Below are positions 27,515 through 37,106 of a DNA stretch of 64,000 nt, in pieces; within the stretch, counting starts at the first letter, position 1; the number at the start of each line of letters is the position of its first letter. The stretch is from positions 1 to 64,000 of the forward strand of contig JAEEYE010000010.1 in assembly GCA_016291665.1 (NCBI GenBank), written 5' to 3'. Made by a program: the position numbers and the translations under genes. Source of the stretch: Oxalobacter sp. Its GTDB lineage: Bacteria; Pseudomonadota; Gammaproteobacteria; Burkholderiales; Burkholderiaceae_D. The notes under the pieces were generated by a model that did no database searches, was not told the origin of the DNA, and worked only from the letters and a program-made list of their open reading frames with translations.

Positions 27515-28209
27515 GTGAGCAGGAAAATAAAGAAGGAGAAGGTCAGCAGGAATTGGTTCTGGCTCTCTCAAAAGGACGGATTTTCGATGAAACAATCCCC
27601 CTGTTAAAGGCCGCAGGCATTGAAGTTCTGGAGGATCCAGAAACATCCAGGAAGCTGATTTTACCGACGAATAAGCCCAAGGTGCGGGTTATCATTGTTC
27701 GTGCAACGGATGTACCGACATACGTGCAATATGGTGCGGCAGATTTTGGGGTTGCTGGGAAGGACGTCCTTCAGGAAAGCGGTGCTACGGGTCTTTACCA
27801 GCCCATAGATTTGCAGATTGCAAGATGCCACATGGCCGTTGCGGTTCGCAAAGGCTTTGACTATGAAGCAGCAGTACGTCGTGGAGCTAGGTTACGTGTT
27901 GCAAGTAAGTATGTCCATGCTGCACGCGAACATTTTGCAAAGAAAGGTCTGCATGTAGACATCATCAAGTTGTATGGCTCTATGGAGCTGGCACCTTTGG
28001 TTGGCCTGTCGGACGTCATCGTCGACTTAGTCAGTACAGGCAATACGTTAAAGGCCAACAATTTGGTTGAGGTCGAACGCATTCAGGAAATTACCTCTCG
28101 CCTTGTTGTCAATCAGGCGTCCCTAAAGCTTAAGCGCAAGGAAATGCAGCCAATCCTCGAAGCTTTTAAGCAGGCCTCTGTTGCACAGGAAAGCCCTGAA
28201 AAGGCATAA
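27511..28209 (+). CDS. hisG: ATP phosphoribosyltransferase, short catalytic form
   Basis: A 232-residue enzyme that starts histidine synthesis from ATP and PRPP. It is the short form, lacking the C-terminal regulatory domain, which in other bacteria needs the HisRS-like partner HisZ for activity and feedback control; no hisZ is in this window. LALSKGRI and the PRPP loop [13 protein letters not shown] are visible. The first 14 residues are a charged extension; an alternative start inside it is possible. Overlaps murA by 4 bases. Confidence 0.94.
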   Translation: MSEQENKEGEGQQELVLALSKGRIFDETIPLLKAAGIEVLEDPETSRKLILPTNKPKVRVIIVRATDVPTYVQYGAADFGVAGKDVLQESGATGLYQPIDLQIARCHMAVAVRKGFDYEAAVRRGARLRVASKYVHAAREHFAKKGLHVDIIKLYGSMELAPLVGLSDVIVDLVSTGNTLKANNLVEVERIQEITSRLVVNQASLKLKRKEMQPILEAFKQASVAQESPEKA

Positions 28210-28238
28210 AAATGATAAGGAAGTGAAAGGGGAGTCAG

Positions 28239-29555
28239 ATGCCTATAAAACTCCGTAGGCTGAGTACCGCTCAGCCCGATTTTAAGGTCAGTCTTGCTAA
28301 TGTATTGGCTTTTGAACAAAAGACAGATGAATCTATCAATGCGATTGTTGCTGGCATATTAGACGATGTGCGGCGAAATGGTGACAAGGCAGTTCTTGAA
28401 TATTCCAATCGCTTTGACCGTTTGAATATCAGTGACGCGAAGGCGCTTGAAATTCCTATGGCAGAATGTACACGTGCTCTGGAATCACTGTCGCCGGAAC
28501 GCCGTCAGGCTTTGCAAGTGGCGGCGGACCGTATCCGCAAATACCATGAGTACCAAAAGGCTTCCTGTGGTTCGGAAGGGTTCTCTTTTACAGATGAAAT
28601 GGGTAACCAGTTAGGACAGAAAGTGACCCCTTTGGACAGCGTTGGGATTTACGTTCCAGGTGGGAAAGCGGCTTATCCTTCTTCTGTTTTGATGAACGCG
28701 ATTCCTGCCCAGGTTGCGGGTGTAAAAGAGATTGTCATGGCAGTTCCGACACCAGATGGTGTTCGCAATGAGCTTGTGTTAGCTGCTGCAGCCATTTCAG
28801 GTGTGACGCGCGTCTTCACGGTTGGGGGGGCACAGGCAGTCGCTGCTTTGGCATATGGAACGGAAACAATTCCTTGTGTCGACAAGATTGTGGGGCCTGG
28901 TAATGCTTTTGTTGCCGAAGCAAAACGTCGTGTGTTTGGCACAGTCGGTATCGATATGATTGCAGGCCCGTCAGAAATCTTGGTTATTTGTGATGGAACG
29001 ACAGATCCAGACTGGATTGCAATGGATCTTTTCTCACAGGCAGAACATGATGAATTGGCTCAGTCTATTCTTATTACGCCTGATGCGGCTTATATGGATC
29101 GCGTTGAAGAAAGCGTTAATAAGCTTCTGCCTGAAAGATTGCGTAAGGAAATTATTACGAAGTCCCTTACATCGCGAGGTGCGATGGTATTAGTTAAGAA
29201 TATGGAAGAGGCTTGCGAAATTGCCAACCAGATTGCACCTGAGCACCTTGAGATTTCAGCTGAAGAACCAGAAAAATGGGGGGGACTGTGCCGCCATGTC
29301 GGTTCTATTTTCTTGGGGCGTTATACGTGTGAATCACTGGGTGACTATTGCGCTGGGGCAAACCATGTGTTGCCGACTTCCCGGACAGCGCGTTTTTCAT
29401 CTCCATTGGGAGTTTACGATTTCCAGAAGCGGTCAGCCATGATTTGGGCGAGCTCGGAAGGGTCACAAGTTCTCGGGAAAGTTGCCGTTGAATTGGCAAC
29501 TGGAGAGGGACTTGAAGCACATGCAGGAAGTGCCGCATTTAGGCTGAAAAAATAG
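28239..29555 (+). CDS. hisD: Histidinol dehydrogenase
   Basis: A 438-residue zinc enzyme that oxidises L-histidinol to histidine in two NAD-dependent steps, the last of the pathway. Signature segments include [37 protein letters not shown] with zinc ligands, and [13 protein letters not shown]. It begins at the ATG 28239 after a GGGGAG site and continues the his gene run. Confidence 0.96.
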   Translation: MPIKLRRLSTAQPDFKVSLANVLAFEQKTDESINAIVAGILDDVRRNGDKAVLEYSNRFDRLNISDAKALEIPMAECTRALESLSPERRQALQVAADRIRKYHEYQKASCGSEGFSFTDEMGNQLGQKVTPLDSVGIYVPGGKAAYPSSVLMNAIPAQVAGVKEIVMAVPTPDGVRNELVLAAAAISGVTRVFTVGGAQAVAALAYGTETIPCVDKIVGPGNAFVAEAKRRVFGTVGIDMIAGPSEILVICDGTTDPDWIAMDLFSQAEHDELAQSILITPDAAYMDRVEESVNKLLPERLRKEIITKSLTSRGAMVLVKNMEEACEIANQIAPEHLEISAEEPEKWGGLCRHVGSIFLGRYTCESLGDYCAGANHVLPTSRTARFSSPLGVYDFQKRSAMIWASSEGSQVLGKVAVELATGEGLEAHAGSAAFRLKK

Positions 29556-29573
29556 GAAAGGCGCTAAACGGTG

Positions 29574-30653
29574 ATGGAAGAATTAATTGAGAAAGTTATT
29601 CGCCCGGATGTCCGGGCGATGTCTGCTTATGCTGTACAAGACGCTAAGGGATTCATTAAGCTTGATGCAATGGAAAACCCTTATTCCCTGCCTGATTGGT
29701 TGAAAAGGGCAATGGCAGAACGGCTTTCCCAAGTTGCATTAAATCGTTACCCAATCCCACTTTATACAAATCTGAAGGAAAAAATCTGCAAGACAATGGG
29801 CATTCCTGAAGGATATGAAGTCCTTTTAGGTAATGGGTCTGATGAATTGATAGCGATAGTGACTATGGCTTGCGCAGCAAAGGAAAAGCGCGCGAAGATG
29901 CTGGTTCCAGTTCCAAGTTTTGTGATGTATTCCGTTGATGCCCAGTTAGCAGGGATGGATTTCATCGGTGTAGACCTTAAATCGGATTTGACGCTTGATG
30001 TTGATGCAATGCTGGCCGCAATTGAGGAGCATAATCCGACGTTGGTCTTTCTGGCAATGCCGCACAATCCAACAGGACGTTTGTTTGAGGTATCTGGCGT
30101 GCTCCGTATTTTGGATGCGATGAAAGGTCGCGGCATTGTTGTCAGTGACGAAGCATACCAACCTTTTACCGATTTCACCATGTTGCCTTATCTTGCGGAT
30201 TATCCGAACTTGGTTGTTATGCGTACAGTCTCTAAGCTGGGTTTGGCAGGTATCCGTTTGGGATATATGACAGCGGCAAAAGAACTCTTAACAGAATTTG
30301 ACAAAGTACGTCCACCTTATAACGTGAATGTACTGACGGAAGCTGTCGCTGAATTGGCGATGGATAATATTGCTGTTTTCAATGAACAGGCAAAAGCGAT
30401 TCGCAAAGAGCGTGCAAGGCTTGCGGGTGAACTGGCGGCGATGCCGGATGTTGAGGTTTTCCCGTCGCAGGCGAATATCCAGTTAATTCGTGTCAAAAAT
30501 GCTGATGCAGTCTTTGATGGACTTGTCGCACGGAGAATATTGATTAAAAATGTCAGTAGACAGCATCCATTGTTGGAAAATTGCTTGCGTATCACTGTTA
30601 GCACGCCAGAAGAGAACGACTTGTTCCTGGCAGCTTTTAAGGCTTGTCTGTAA
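29574..30653 (+). CDS. hisC: Histidinol-phosphate aminotransferase
   Basis: A 359-residue PLP-dependent fold-type I aminotransferase converting imidazole-acetol phosphate to histidinol phosphate. The PLP lysine is in [12 protein letters not shown] and the DEAY motif ([10 protein letters not shown]) precedes it. A GTG one codon upstream (29571) could serve as start. Its end overlaps the upstream extension of hisB. Confidence 0.94.
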   Translation: MEELIEKVIRPDVRAMSAYAVQDAKGFIKLDAMENPYSLPDWLKRAMAERLSQVALNRYPIPLYTNLKEKICKTMGIPEGYEVLLGNGSDELIAIVTMACAAKEKRAKMLVPVPSFVMYSVDAQLAGMDFIGVDLKSDLTLDVDAMLAAIEEHNPTLVFLAMPHNPTGRLFEVSGVLRILDAMKGRGIVVSDEAYQPFTDFTMLPYLADYPNLVVMRTVSKLGLAGIRLGYMTAAKELLTEFDKVRPPYNVNVLTEAVAELAMDNIAVFNEQAKAIRKERARLAGELAAMPDVEVFPSQANIQLIRVKNADAVFDGLVARRILIKNVSRQHPLLENCLRITVSTPEENDLFLAAFKACL

Positions 30654-30673
30654 ATACTAGATGGATGACACTT

Positions 30674-31264
30674 ATGTCCAGAACTGCAGAGATTGTCCGA
30701 AATACAAATGAAACTAAAATTCGGATTTCCATTGACTTGGATGGAACCGGTAAGAGTAATTTGTCGACTGGTATCCCTTTTTTAGACCATATGTTGGATC
30801 AAGTAGCCCGCCATGGTTTGCTAGACCTTACAGTGCAGGCCGAGGGTGATTGGGAGATTGACGATCATCATACGGTTGAGGACATTGGGATTACCTTGGG
30901 ACAGGCGTTGTCTAAAGCGGTTGGAGACAAGAAGGGTCTTTGCCGTTATGGTCACGCTTATGTACCGTTGGACGAATCACTTTCACGTGTTGTCATCGAC
31001 TTTTCGGGGCGTCCTTATTTGGAGTTCCATGTCGATTTTGCTCGCCAGATGACTGGTCAATTCGATTTGGATCTCATTCGGGAATTTTTCCAAGGGCTTG
31101 TTAACCATGCGGCAGTTTCACTGCATATTGATAACTTGCGTGGAGATAATGCGCATCACCAGTGTGAGACTGTTTTTAAAGCATTTGGCAGGGCCTTGCG
31201 AATGGCTGTGGCAGTTGATCCACGTGCGGCTGGTATGGTTCCTTCAACGAAAGGGTTGCTGTAA
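30674..31264 (+). CDS. hisB: Imidazoleglycerol-phosphate dehydratase, monofunctional
   Basis: A 196-residue Mn-dependent enzyme of the histidine pathway; it corresponds only to the dehydratase half of the fused enterobacterial HisB. Metal-ligand clusters DDHHTVED and the C-terminal GDNAHHQCE are intact. The ATG at 30674 ([14 protein letters not shown]) is chosen to match the family; in-frame starts also occur at 30665 and within hisC. The marC-type gene often found before hisH in related genera is absent. Confidence 0.94.
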   Translation: MSRTAEIVRNTNETKIRISIDLDGTGKSNLSTGIPFLDHMLDQVARHGLLDLTVQAEGDWEIDDHHTVEDIGITLGQALSKAVGDKKGLCRYGHAYVPLDESLSRVVIDFSGRPYLEFHVDFARQMTGQFDLDLIREFFQGLVNHAAVSLHIDNLRGDNAHHQCETVFKAFGRALRMAVAVDPRAAGMVPSTKGLL

Positions 31265-31298
31265 CCCGTAGGGGTTCTTGGTTTTGAAAGTTGGCTTT

Positions 31299-31937
31299 AT
31301 GCAGAAGATTATCGTTGTCGATTATGGCATGGGAAACCTCCGCTCTGTGGCTCAAGCACTCAGGGCGGTTGCGCCTGAAGATGATGTTCGTATTTCAGGA
31401 ACAGTTGCTGATATTGATGACGCGGATCGTATTGTCTTACCTGGACAGGGTGCTATCCCAGACTGTATGGTTTCCTTGGAAAAATCGGGTTTACGGCAAG
31501 CTTTGATGCGTGCTGCATCGTCAAAGCCGGTTTTTGGTGTTTGCGTTGGTGAGCAGATGCTCTTTGACTGGAGTGAAGAAGGTGGTACCCCCGGTCTTGG
31601 TTTGATTCCAGGAAAGGTTGTTCGTTTCCGGTTAGATGGGACTTTGCAACCAGATGGTTCGCGTTACAAGGTTCCACAAATGGGTTGGAATCAGGTCACA
31701 CAGTATGGTAGCCATCCATTGTGGCAAGGTGTCAAAGATAAGAGTTTCTTTTATTTTGTACATAGTTTCTATGCTGTGCCTGCGAATGACGTAAATATCG
31801 TGGGCATGACAGATTATGGTGAGCCATTCTGTAGTGCTGTTGCGAAGGATAATATCTTTGCTACGCAGTTCCACCCAGAAAAAAGTGCATCGGTCGGATT
31901 GCAACTCTACCGGAATTTCCTGCAATGGAACCCATGA
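31299..31937 (+). CDS. hisH: Imidazole glycerol phosphate synthase, glutaminase subunit
   Basis: A 212-residue class I glutamine amidotransferase supplying ammonia to HisF. The nucleophile is C82 in FGVCVGEQ, and the catalytic histidine and glutamate are in TQFHPEKS. The N-terminus [13 protein letters not shown] is diagnostic. The ATG at 31299 is used; an upstream TTG is in frame. Hydrolysis happens only in complex with HisF, encoded two genes on. Confidence 0.94.
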   Translation: MQKIIVVDYGMGNLRSVAQALRAVAPEDDVRISGTVADIDDADRIVLPGQGAIPDCMVSLEKSGLRQALMRAASSKPVFGVCVGEQMLFDWSEEGGTPGLGLIPGKVVRFRLDGTLQPDGSRYKVPQMGWNQVTQYGSHPLWQGVKDKSFFYFVHSFYAVPANDVNIVGMTDYGEPFCSAVAKDNIFATQFHPEKSASVGLQLYRNFLQWNP

Positions 31938-31983
31938 TTGATTGACTGCGTATTTTTTAACAAGATTTCTTGAGGATTTTTAT

Positions 31984-32757
31984 ATGCTTCTTATTCCCGC
32001 TGTTGATATGAAAGACGGTGCCTGCGTCCGCCTGAAACAGGGCGATATGGAGCAGGCGACAGTGTTCTCGAATGAACCAGCCGAAATGGCGCTCCATTGG
32101 CTCAAACAGGGTGGCCGAAGGTTGCATCTGGTGGATTTGAATGGTGCTTTTGCTGGTAAACCAGTCAATGAGCAGCCCATTAGGAGCATCATTAAGGCTA
32201 CTCAGCAGTTTTCTGCTGAAAATGGTGTGGATATTCCGATTGAGTTAGGCGGTGGTATTCGTGATTTGCATACCATTGAACATTATCTGTTTAATGGGAT
32301 TTCTTACATTATCATCGGTACGGCAGCTGTTAAGAATCCGCCTTTCCTTCAGGAAGCCTGCAAACTTTTCCCAGGCCAGATTCTTGTCAGCCTTGATGCA
32401 AAAGATGGTGATGTTGCGATTGATGGTTGGAGTAAGTTGACCGGTATCAATGTCATTGAATTGGCAAAACGTTACGAAGACTATGGGGTTAATAGCATTA
32501 TTTATACCGATATTGGCCGTGATGGTATGGGCGCTGGGATTAACATCGATGCCACGGTTAAATTAGCCAATGCAGTCAGTATGCCGATTTTTGCATCAGG
32601 TGGTTTGCATGACTTGGATGATGTCAAAAAACTTTGTGAAGTCGAGGATCAAGGCGTTGCCGGTGTTATCTGTGGACGTGCCATTTATGTAGGGACGTTG
32701 GATCTCAAGGAAGGTCAGGCCTTGGCAGATAGTCTCAGTGCAAAAAAACAGGGCTAA
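31984..32757 (+). CDS. hisA: ProFAR isomerase (phosphoribosylformimino-AICAR-P isomerase)
   Basis: A 257-residue TIM-barrel isomerase. It begins [12 protein letters not shown] with the first catalytic aspartate (D8), and the second (TDIGRDGMG) is near residue 178-187, with IASGGL-type phosphate loop seen as FASGGLHDL. The ATG at 31984 follows GAGGA; the frame is open 14 codons upstream but without family match. A HisF paralogue follows 21 bases later. Confidence 0.95.
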   Translation: MLLIPAVDMKDGACVRLKQGDMEQATVFSNEPAEMALHWLKQGGRRLHLVDLNGAFAGKPVNEQPIRSIIKATQQFSAENGVDIPIELGGGIRDLHTIEHYLFNGISYIIIGTAAVKNPPFLQEACKLFPGQILVSLDAKDGDVAIDGWSKLTGINVIELAKRYEDYGVNSIIYTDIGRDGMGAGINIDATVKLANAVSMPIFASGGLHDLDDVKKLCEVEDQGVAGVICGRAIYVGTLDLKEGQALADSLSAKKQG

Positions 32758-32778
32758 TTCCAGGAAAGAGCGATAGCC

Positions 32779-33537
32779 ATGTTGACGAAAAGAATTATCC
32801 CTTGCCTTGATGTTACTGCTGGACGTGTTGTAAAAGGTGTCAACTTTGTTGAGTTGCGAGATGCTGGTGATCCAGTTGAGATTGCACGGCGGTACAACGA
32901 CCAAGGGGCAGATGAAATTACATTCTTGGATATTACGGCTTCCAGTGATAAGCGTGACATTATTCTGCATATCATTGAGGCAGTGTCGTCTCAGGTTTTC
33001 ATCCCTCTGACTGTGGGAGGTGGGGTTCGGACGGTTGAGGACGTGCGCCGTTTATTGAATGCAGGTGCAGACAAGGTCAGTATCAATACGTCAGCAGTTA
33101 CCAATCCCCAGTTGGTTGCTGATGCATCGAGTCGGTATGGTTCACAATGCATTGTAGTTGCGATTGACGCAAAGCAGACAGGTTCTGAGCAATGGGAAGT
33201 CTTTACGCATGGTGGGCGTAATGCAACAGGGCTTGAAGCGGTTTCTTGGGCAAAAAAGATGGAGTCGCTTGGTGCCGGCGAAATTCTGTTGACCAGTATG
33301 GATCGGGATGGAACCAAAAGCGGATTTGATCTGGAACTGACTCGCCGTATTTCTGACTCCGTTAATATTCCAGTCATTGCTTCCGGTGGCGTTGGGAATC
33401 TACAGCATATGGTTGATGGCGTGCAGGTTGGACATGCAGATGCTGTCCTTGCCGCAAGTATTTTCCATTATGGAACCTATACGATTGCACAGGCGAAGCA
33501 GTATATGGCCGAAAGGGGCATTCCGGTACGTTTATGA
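32779..33537 (+). CDS. hisF: Imidazole glycerol phosphate synthase, cyclase subunit
   Basis: A 252-residue TIM barrel that uses ammonia from HisH to form the imidazole ring, releasing AICAR for purine synthesis. Catalytic D11 (IPCLDV) and D130-type aspartate (AIDAK) are present, with GGGVR and ASGGVG phosphate loops. It overlaps hisI by 4 bases (ATGA). Confidence 0.96.
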   Translation: MLTKRIIPCLDVTAGRVVKGVNFVELRDAGDPVEIARRYNDQGADEITFLDITASSDKRDIILHIIEAVSSQVFIPLTVGGGVRTVEDVRRLLNAGADKVSINTSAVTNPQLVADASSRYGSQCIVVAIDAKQTGSEQWEVFTHGGRNATGLEAVSWAKKMESLGAGEILLTSMDRDGTKSGFDLELTRRISDSVNIPVIASGGVGNLQHMVDGVQVGHADAVLAASIFHYGTYTIAQAKQYMAERGIPVRL

Positions 33538-33932
33538 AAGAGAAGGATTGGCTTGAAGCCATTAAATGGGACGCAAATGGCTTGGTTCCGGCAGTCGCAC
33601 AGGATGCCGATACGAAAGACATCCTGATGCTGGCATGGGTTAACCAAGAGTCTCTCATGGAGACCTTGAAATCGGGCAATGCAGTTTACTGGAGCCGTTC
33701 TCGGAAAAGGCTTTGGCGTAAGGGCGAAGAGTCTGGTCATGCTCAGCGGATTGTGGAAATCCGGCTGGATTGCGATGGCGATGCACTCGTCTTCTTGGTT
33801 CAGCAGATAGGGCTTGCATGCCATACCGGGCGTCGTTCTTGCTTTTTTCAAAAATTGATTTCAGATGATGGGCGGGTTTACTGGAAAACAGTCGATCCTG
33901 TTCTTAAGAATCCTTCGGAGATCTATAAATGA
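33534..33932 (+). CDS. hisI: Phosphoribosyl-AMP cyclohydrolase
   Basis: A 132-residue zinc enzyme opening the adenine ring of phosphoribosyl-AMP. [17 protein letters not shown] and the [10 protein letters not shown] motif with zinc-binding cysteine are visible. Separate hisI and hisE genes, rather than the fused enterobacterial form, are usual for betaproteobacteria. Overlaps hisF and hisE with ATGA on both sides. Confidence 0.95.
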   Translation: MKEKDWLEAIKWDANGLVPAVAQDADTKDILMLAWVNQESLMETLKSGNAVYWSRSRKRLWRKGEESGHAQRIVEIRLDCDGDALVFLVQQIGLACHTGRRSCFFQKLISDDGRVYWKTVDPVLKNPSEIYK

Positions 33933-34273
33933 GCGAAGTCCTAAGACGCATTGCGGAGGTCATTGAGTCAAGGAAACTTGAAAATGGCGGTGATCCTGCG
34001 AAATCCTATGTCAGTAGCCTCTTTGCAAAGGGGGATGATGCAATCCTGAAAAAAGTCGGAGAAGAGGCGACAGAATCAGTGATGGCGGCAAAGGATATAC
34101 GCAACAAGATGCCAGTTGAAAAGTTGACCTATGAAGTTGCTGATCTGTGGTTCCATTCTTTGGTGATGCTGGCTCGTTTTGGCTTGGGACCAGATGATGT
34201 TCTGGCTGAATTGGCTAGGCGGGAAGGACTTTCTGGTCTGGTTGAAAAGGCTAATCGTAAAAAGACAGCTTAA
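33929..34273 (+). CDS. hisE: Phosphoribosyl-ATP pyrophosphatase
   Basis: A 114-residue all-alpha NTP-pyrophosphatase (MazG-like fold) hydrolysing phosphoribosyl-ATP, the second pathway step. The metal-binding [11 protein letters not shown] and YEVADLWFH helices are evident. It closes the histidine run that began at hisG. Confidence 0.94.
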   Translation: MSEVLRRIAEVIESRKLENGGDPAKSYVSSLFAKGDDAILKKVGEEATESVMAAKDIRNKMPVEKLTYEVADLWFHSLVMLARFGLGPDDVLAELARREGLSGLVEKANRKKTA

Positions 34274-34300
34274 AAGGCTGTATGTCGTGAGGAAGTGACA

Positions 34301-34672
34301 ATGCCCGATTGTATTTTTTGTAAGATTGCAAGTGGTGAAGTGCCGTCTACGGTCGTCTATGAAAACGAACGCATTAAAGTTTTTCGCGACATTCATCCGG
34401 CGGCACCAACACATCTCCTGATTATTCCGAAGCGCCACATTCCAACACTGTCGCACTGTAAAGCAGAGGATACTGCGCTCTTGGGTGAAATGATGGCTCT
34501 CATTCCGCAACTGGCAAAGCAGGAAGGTATTCAGGTAGAAGAAGGCGAAGGAGGGATCACTAAAGGAGGATTCCGTGTTGTCATCAATGCCGGTCCTGAC
34601 GGACGTCAGGATGTTTACCATTTGCATATCCATCTGATGGGTGGCGTCCGTCCTTGGAAAAAGGCTGACTGA
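34301..34672 (+). CDS. hinT: Histidine triad (HIT, HinT-like) nucleotide-binding protein
   Basis: A 123-residue purine nucleoside phosphoramidase of the HIT superfamily. The CIFCKIASGEVPS start and the HxHxHxx motif HLHIHLM near the C-terminus are diagnostic. The ATG at 34301 follows GAGGAA; a GTG 6 bases upstream is possible. In related aerobic genera tatABC follows this gene; here the next gene is nif3. Confidence 0.93.
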   Translation: MPDCIFCKIASGEVPSTVVYENERIKVFRDIHPAAPTHLLIIPKRHIPTLSHCKAEDTALLGEMMALIPQLAKQEGIQVEEGEGGITKGGFRVVINAGPDGRQDVYHLHIHLMGGVRPWKKAD

Positions 34673-34736
34673 TTCATTTTAAGCTTGTTGGTGTCCTGCC
34701 TTGAAGGTTCCAGCGTAAGCTTTATGGGGAACAACT

Positions 34737-35489
34737 GTGGAACGAGGTGAACTTATTCGGTTTTTAGCAGATGAACTGAAGGTTTCTGACGTCCAGGATT
34801 ATTGTCCCAATGGTCTTCAGGTTGAGGGAAGTTCCTCTGTGGAATTGATTGCCTGCGGCGTAACGGCTTCACAGGCGTTTATTGACAAAGCGATTGCTTG
34901 TGGGGCGGATACGTTGCTGGTTCATCATGGTTATTTCTGGCGAGGAGAAGAGCCGGTCATTTCGGGAATCAAGAAACAGCGTTTGAAGAAAATCCTAGAA
35001 AATGACCTGAATCTTTTAGCATATCATCTGCCGCTGGATTTGCATCCTGTTATTGGTAATAATGCGCAGCTGGCAAGGGTTTTGGGATTTAGGCCAGATG
35101 GTCGCTTTGGCAGGCAAAATTTAGGATGGTTTGGGACTGTTGAAAAGGCGGGGGTTGGTTGCGTTGGTGAACTTGCAGCCCACATAGAGAAGGTTTTAGG
35201 GCGTCCTCCTATGCTTGTTGGAGATGTGGATGCATCTATTGGTCGGATTGCATGGTGCAGCGGTGCAGCGCAAGGCATGCTGACTGATGCGGTTAATGCG
35301 GGTTCAACAGTCTTCCTTTCAGGCGAGATATCTGAACAAACAGTGCACGAAGCACGGGAGTATGGTGTAGCGTATCTTGCTTGTGGGCATCATGCGACTG
35401 AAACGTATGGAATCCGCGCGTTGGGACAGCTTTTGACAGAGAAGTTTGGCGTAAATCACGTTTTCTTTGACGTTTACAATCCCGTGTAA
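34737..35489 (+). CDS. Nif3-like dinuclear metal centre hexameric protein
   Basis: A 250-residue NIF3/YbgI-family protein, some of which hydrolyse GTP or are linked to nickel or iron handling; the true role is not known. Metal ligands occur in LLVHHGYFWRG, the HLPLD segment and CGHHATETYG. It starts at a GTG after GGGGAA. Position between hinT and sspA fits Burkholderiales order except that tat and pet genes are missing around it. Confidence 0.88.
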   Translation: MERGELIRFLADELKVSDVQDYCPNGLQVEGSSSVELIACGVTASQAFIDKAIACGADTLLVHHGYFWRGEEPVISGIKKQRLKKILENDLNLLAYHLPLDLHPVIGNNAQLARVLGFRPDGRFGRQNLGWFGTVEKAGVGCVGELAAHIEKVLGRPPMLVGDVDASIGRIAWCSGAAQGMLTDAVNAGSTVFLSGEISEQTVHEAREYGVAYLACGHHATETYGIRALGQLLTEKFGVNHVFFDVYNPV

Positions 35490-35502
35490 CCCTGTTTTCC
35501 TC

Positions 35503-35531
35503 TTCAAAAGCCCATCCCAGTCATCTATAAT
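35503..35531 (+). promoter_or_regulatory. Probable promoter of sspA
   Basis: TTCAAA (35503-35508), 17-base spacer, perfect TATAAT (35526-35531). The roughly 75-base leader contains a small GTCCC/GGGAC hairpin at 35548-35563. Confidence 0.6.
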
Positions 35532-35610
35532 AATCATTTACGGTAATGTCCCCAATGAGGGACAGACTGTGTGTTTGTTGGCATCTTGGCTACCTTAAAG
35601 GAACCGTAAC

Positions 35611-36225
35611 ATGATGGAGCTTTATTCTTCTGCGACCTGCCCGTTTTCTCATCGTTGCCGTTTTGTCCTGTGTGAGAAAGGCGGCATGGATTACGAAATC
35701 AAGGAAGTTGACCTCTTCAACAAACCTGAAGAAATCTCTGCAATGAACCCGTATGGTCAGGTACCGATTTTGGTAGAACGTGACTTGATTCTGTACGAGT
35801 CCAATATCATCAATGAATATATTGATGAACGTTTTCCACATCCACAGTTGATGCCAGCTGATCCTCAGACTAGGGCCAAAGCGCGTCTTATGCTTTTTAA
35901 CCTTGAAAAGCTGTTTTTCCGCCATGTCGATACATTGGAAAATGACCGTTCGGAAAATGCGGCAGTTGCGCAAGAAAAAGCATGCATTGAGATCCGCGAA
36001 AACTTGATGATGCTTTCCGGGCCCTTGCAACGTTCAAAATACTTGATGGGTGATGAACTGACGATGCCTGATGTTGCACTTGCCCCGTTGCTCTGGCGTT
36101 TGCAGCACTATGGCATTGAATTGCCGAAATCTGCGGCTGCTGTCGAGAAATATGCCCAAATTGTTTTTTCGCGTCCAGCATTCATTGAATCGCTGACTGC
36201 ACAGGAAAAGATTATGCGCCGGTAA
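35611..36225 (+). CDS. sspA: Stringent starvation protein A
   Basis: A 204-residue glutathione-S-transferase-fold protein that binds RNA polymerase and helps the cell through starvation. CPFSHRCRFVLCEKG forms the N-terminal thioredoxin-like part and NPYGQVPILVE the cis-proline loop. Two ATG codons in a row (35611, 35614) are possible starts. sspB follows 11 bases later, as in most proteobacteria. Confidence 0.93.
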   Translation: MMELYSSATCPFSHRCRFVLCEKGGMDYEIKEVDLFNKPEEISAMNPYGQVPILVERDLILYESNIINEYIDERFPHPQLMPADPQTRAKARLMLFNLEKLFFRHVDTLENDRSENAAVAQEKACIEIRENLMMLSGPLQRSKYLMGDELTMPDVALAPLLWRLQHYGIELPKSAAAVEKYAQIVFSRPAFIESLTAQEKIMRR

Positions 36226-36236
36226 GGAGAGTTGCA

Positions 36237-36629
36237 ATGCCCAAGCTGAATCCTTTTAAACCTTATCTGATCCGTGCATTTTATGAATGGACAGTTGACA
36301 ATGGGCATTCGCCCTTTATTGTTGCTAAACCGGGGGCGTATGCTAGGGTTCCAAGGGAGTATGTCAAGGATGAGCACATAGTCTTAGATATATCTCCTGA
36401 AGCCGTTGTTGACCTCTTTATGGACAATGTTGGTATCAGTTTCAAAGCCCGTTTTAGTGGTAAATCAATGGATGTCTACATTCCAATCGAAAACATTGCC
36501 GGTATCTATCCTCAGGAGTTGGGGCCTGAGGAGATGATGCCATTTGAGACATCTGAGCCTGAACATGCGCCTGACGAGGATAACTCTAAAAAAAGTCAGA
36601 AAAAACCAACATTGAAGTTGGTAAAATAA
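36237..36629 (+). CDS. sspB: ClpXP protease specificity-enhancing factor SspB
   Basis: A 130-residue adaptor that binds ssrA-tagged peptides and delivers them to ClpXP. The first 90 residues form the substrate-binding domain (PYLIRAFYEWTVDNGHSPFI in part; FKARFSGKSMDVYIPI), followed by an acidic linker and a C-terminal ClpX-binding tail PTLKLVK. A GGAGAG site precedes the ATG. Confidence 0.94.
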   Translation: MPKLNPFKPYLIRAFYEWTVDNGHSPFIVAKPGAYARVPREYVKDEHIVLDISPEAVVDLFMDNVGISFKARFSGKSMDVYIPIENIAGIYPQELGPEEMMPFETSEPEHAPDEDNSKKSQKKPTLKLVK

Positions 36630-36650
36630 GATACAATAACCCTTCTTTGT

Positions 36651-36726
36651 GCCGGCTTAGCTCATCAGGTAGAGCACATGATTTGTAATCATGGGGTGGC
36701 GGGTTCAAGTCCTGCAGCCGGCACCA
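36651..36726 (+). tRNA. tRNA-Thr (anticodon UGU)
   Basis: A 76-base cloverleaf with encoded CCA. The acceptor arm GCCGGCT pairs with AGCCGGC, the anticodon stem CATGA/TCATG encloses loop TTTGTAA with anticodon TGT, and the T arm reads GGCGGGTTCAAGTCCTGC. It lies 21 bases after sspB; a TACAAT at 36632-36637 may be its own -10. Confidence 0.97.
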
Positions 36727-37106
36727 TTTCTTCTAAAAGACATCAAAATTCATCAATTTGCCTTTATCCTCTCCGAAAAGTATCTTAATTCGCATTATTT
36801 ACTGCTTTGGTTATTCTGTGGGAGAGGTTTCTTTCTTATCAAAAAAATCCAACAAAATCATAGCTTTTTAGTGCGTGACTATTGATTTTAATCATGTCAT
36901 TGGTATACTTCTAAATTCGAGCTCGTGTTTGGAAGTTGCAAAAAAGCAACTGCATAGTGTGGCTGGATAAATATACCGTATCACAAGCTACCAGAAATCG
37001 GGAAAACCGCACCTGATGAGGGCATTCCAATATGAGGGTATTTTCAACAAATTAACTTAAAATTGGGCTAAAAGACTTAATCTAATTGTTATCTGCGGGT
37101 AAAGTT
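36727..37106. other. 380-base non-coding region: tRNA 3' flank, promoter and long leader of the CoA-transferase gene
   Basis: AT-rich. The first 150 bases hold an inverted repeat CCTCTCC/GGAGAGG (36768-36774, 36821-36827) but no gene. A strong promoter lies at 36882-36909. The remaining ~190 bases form a leader with an AGTTGC/GCAACT hairpin (36934-36951, A6 loop) and a small CGG/CCG stem near 37000. I recognise no known riboswitch class. Confidence 0.6.
36882..36909 (+). promoter_or_regulatory. Strong promoter for the CoA-transferase gene
   Basis: TTGATT (36882-36887), 16-base spacer, TATACT (36904-36909) preceded by the extended -10 element TGG (36901-36903). Transcription would start near 36916, about 190 bases before the ATG. 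Confidence 0.65.

Noticed and set aside
36691-36885. Short frame starting in the tRNA-Thr gene
   Set aside because: Begins inside the tRNA and runs through AT-rich non-coding DNA; no ribosome site.
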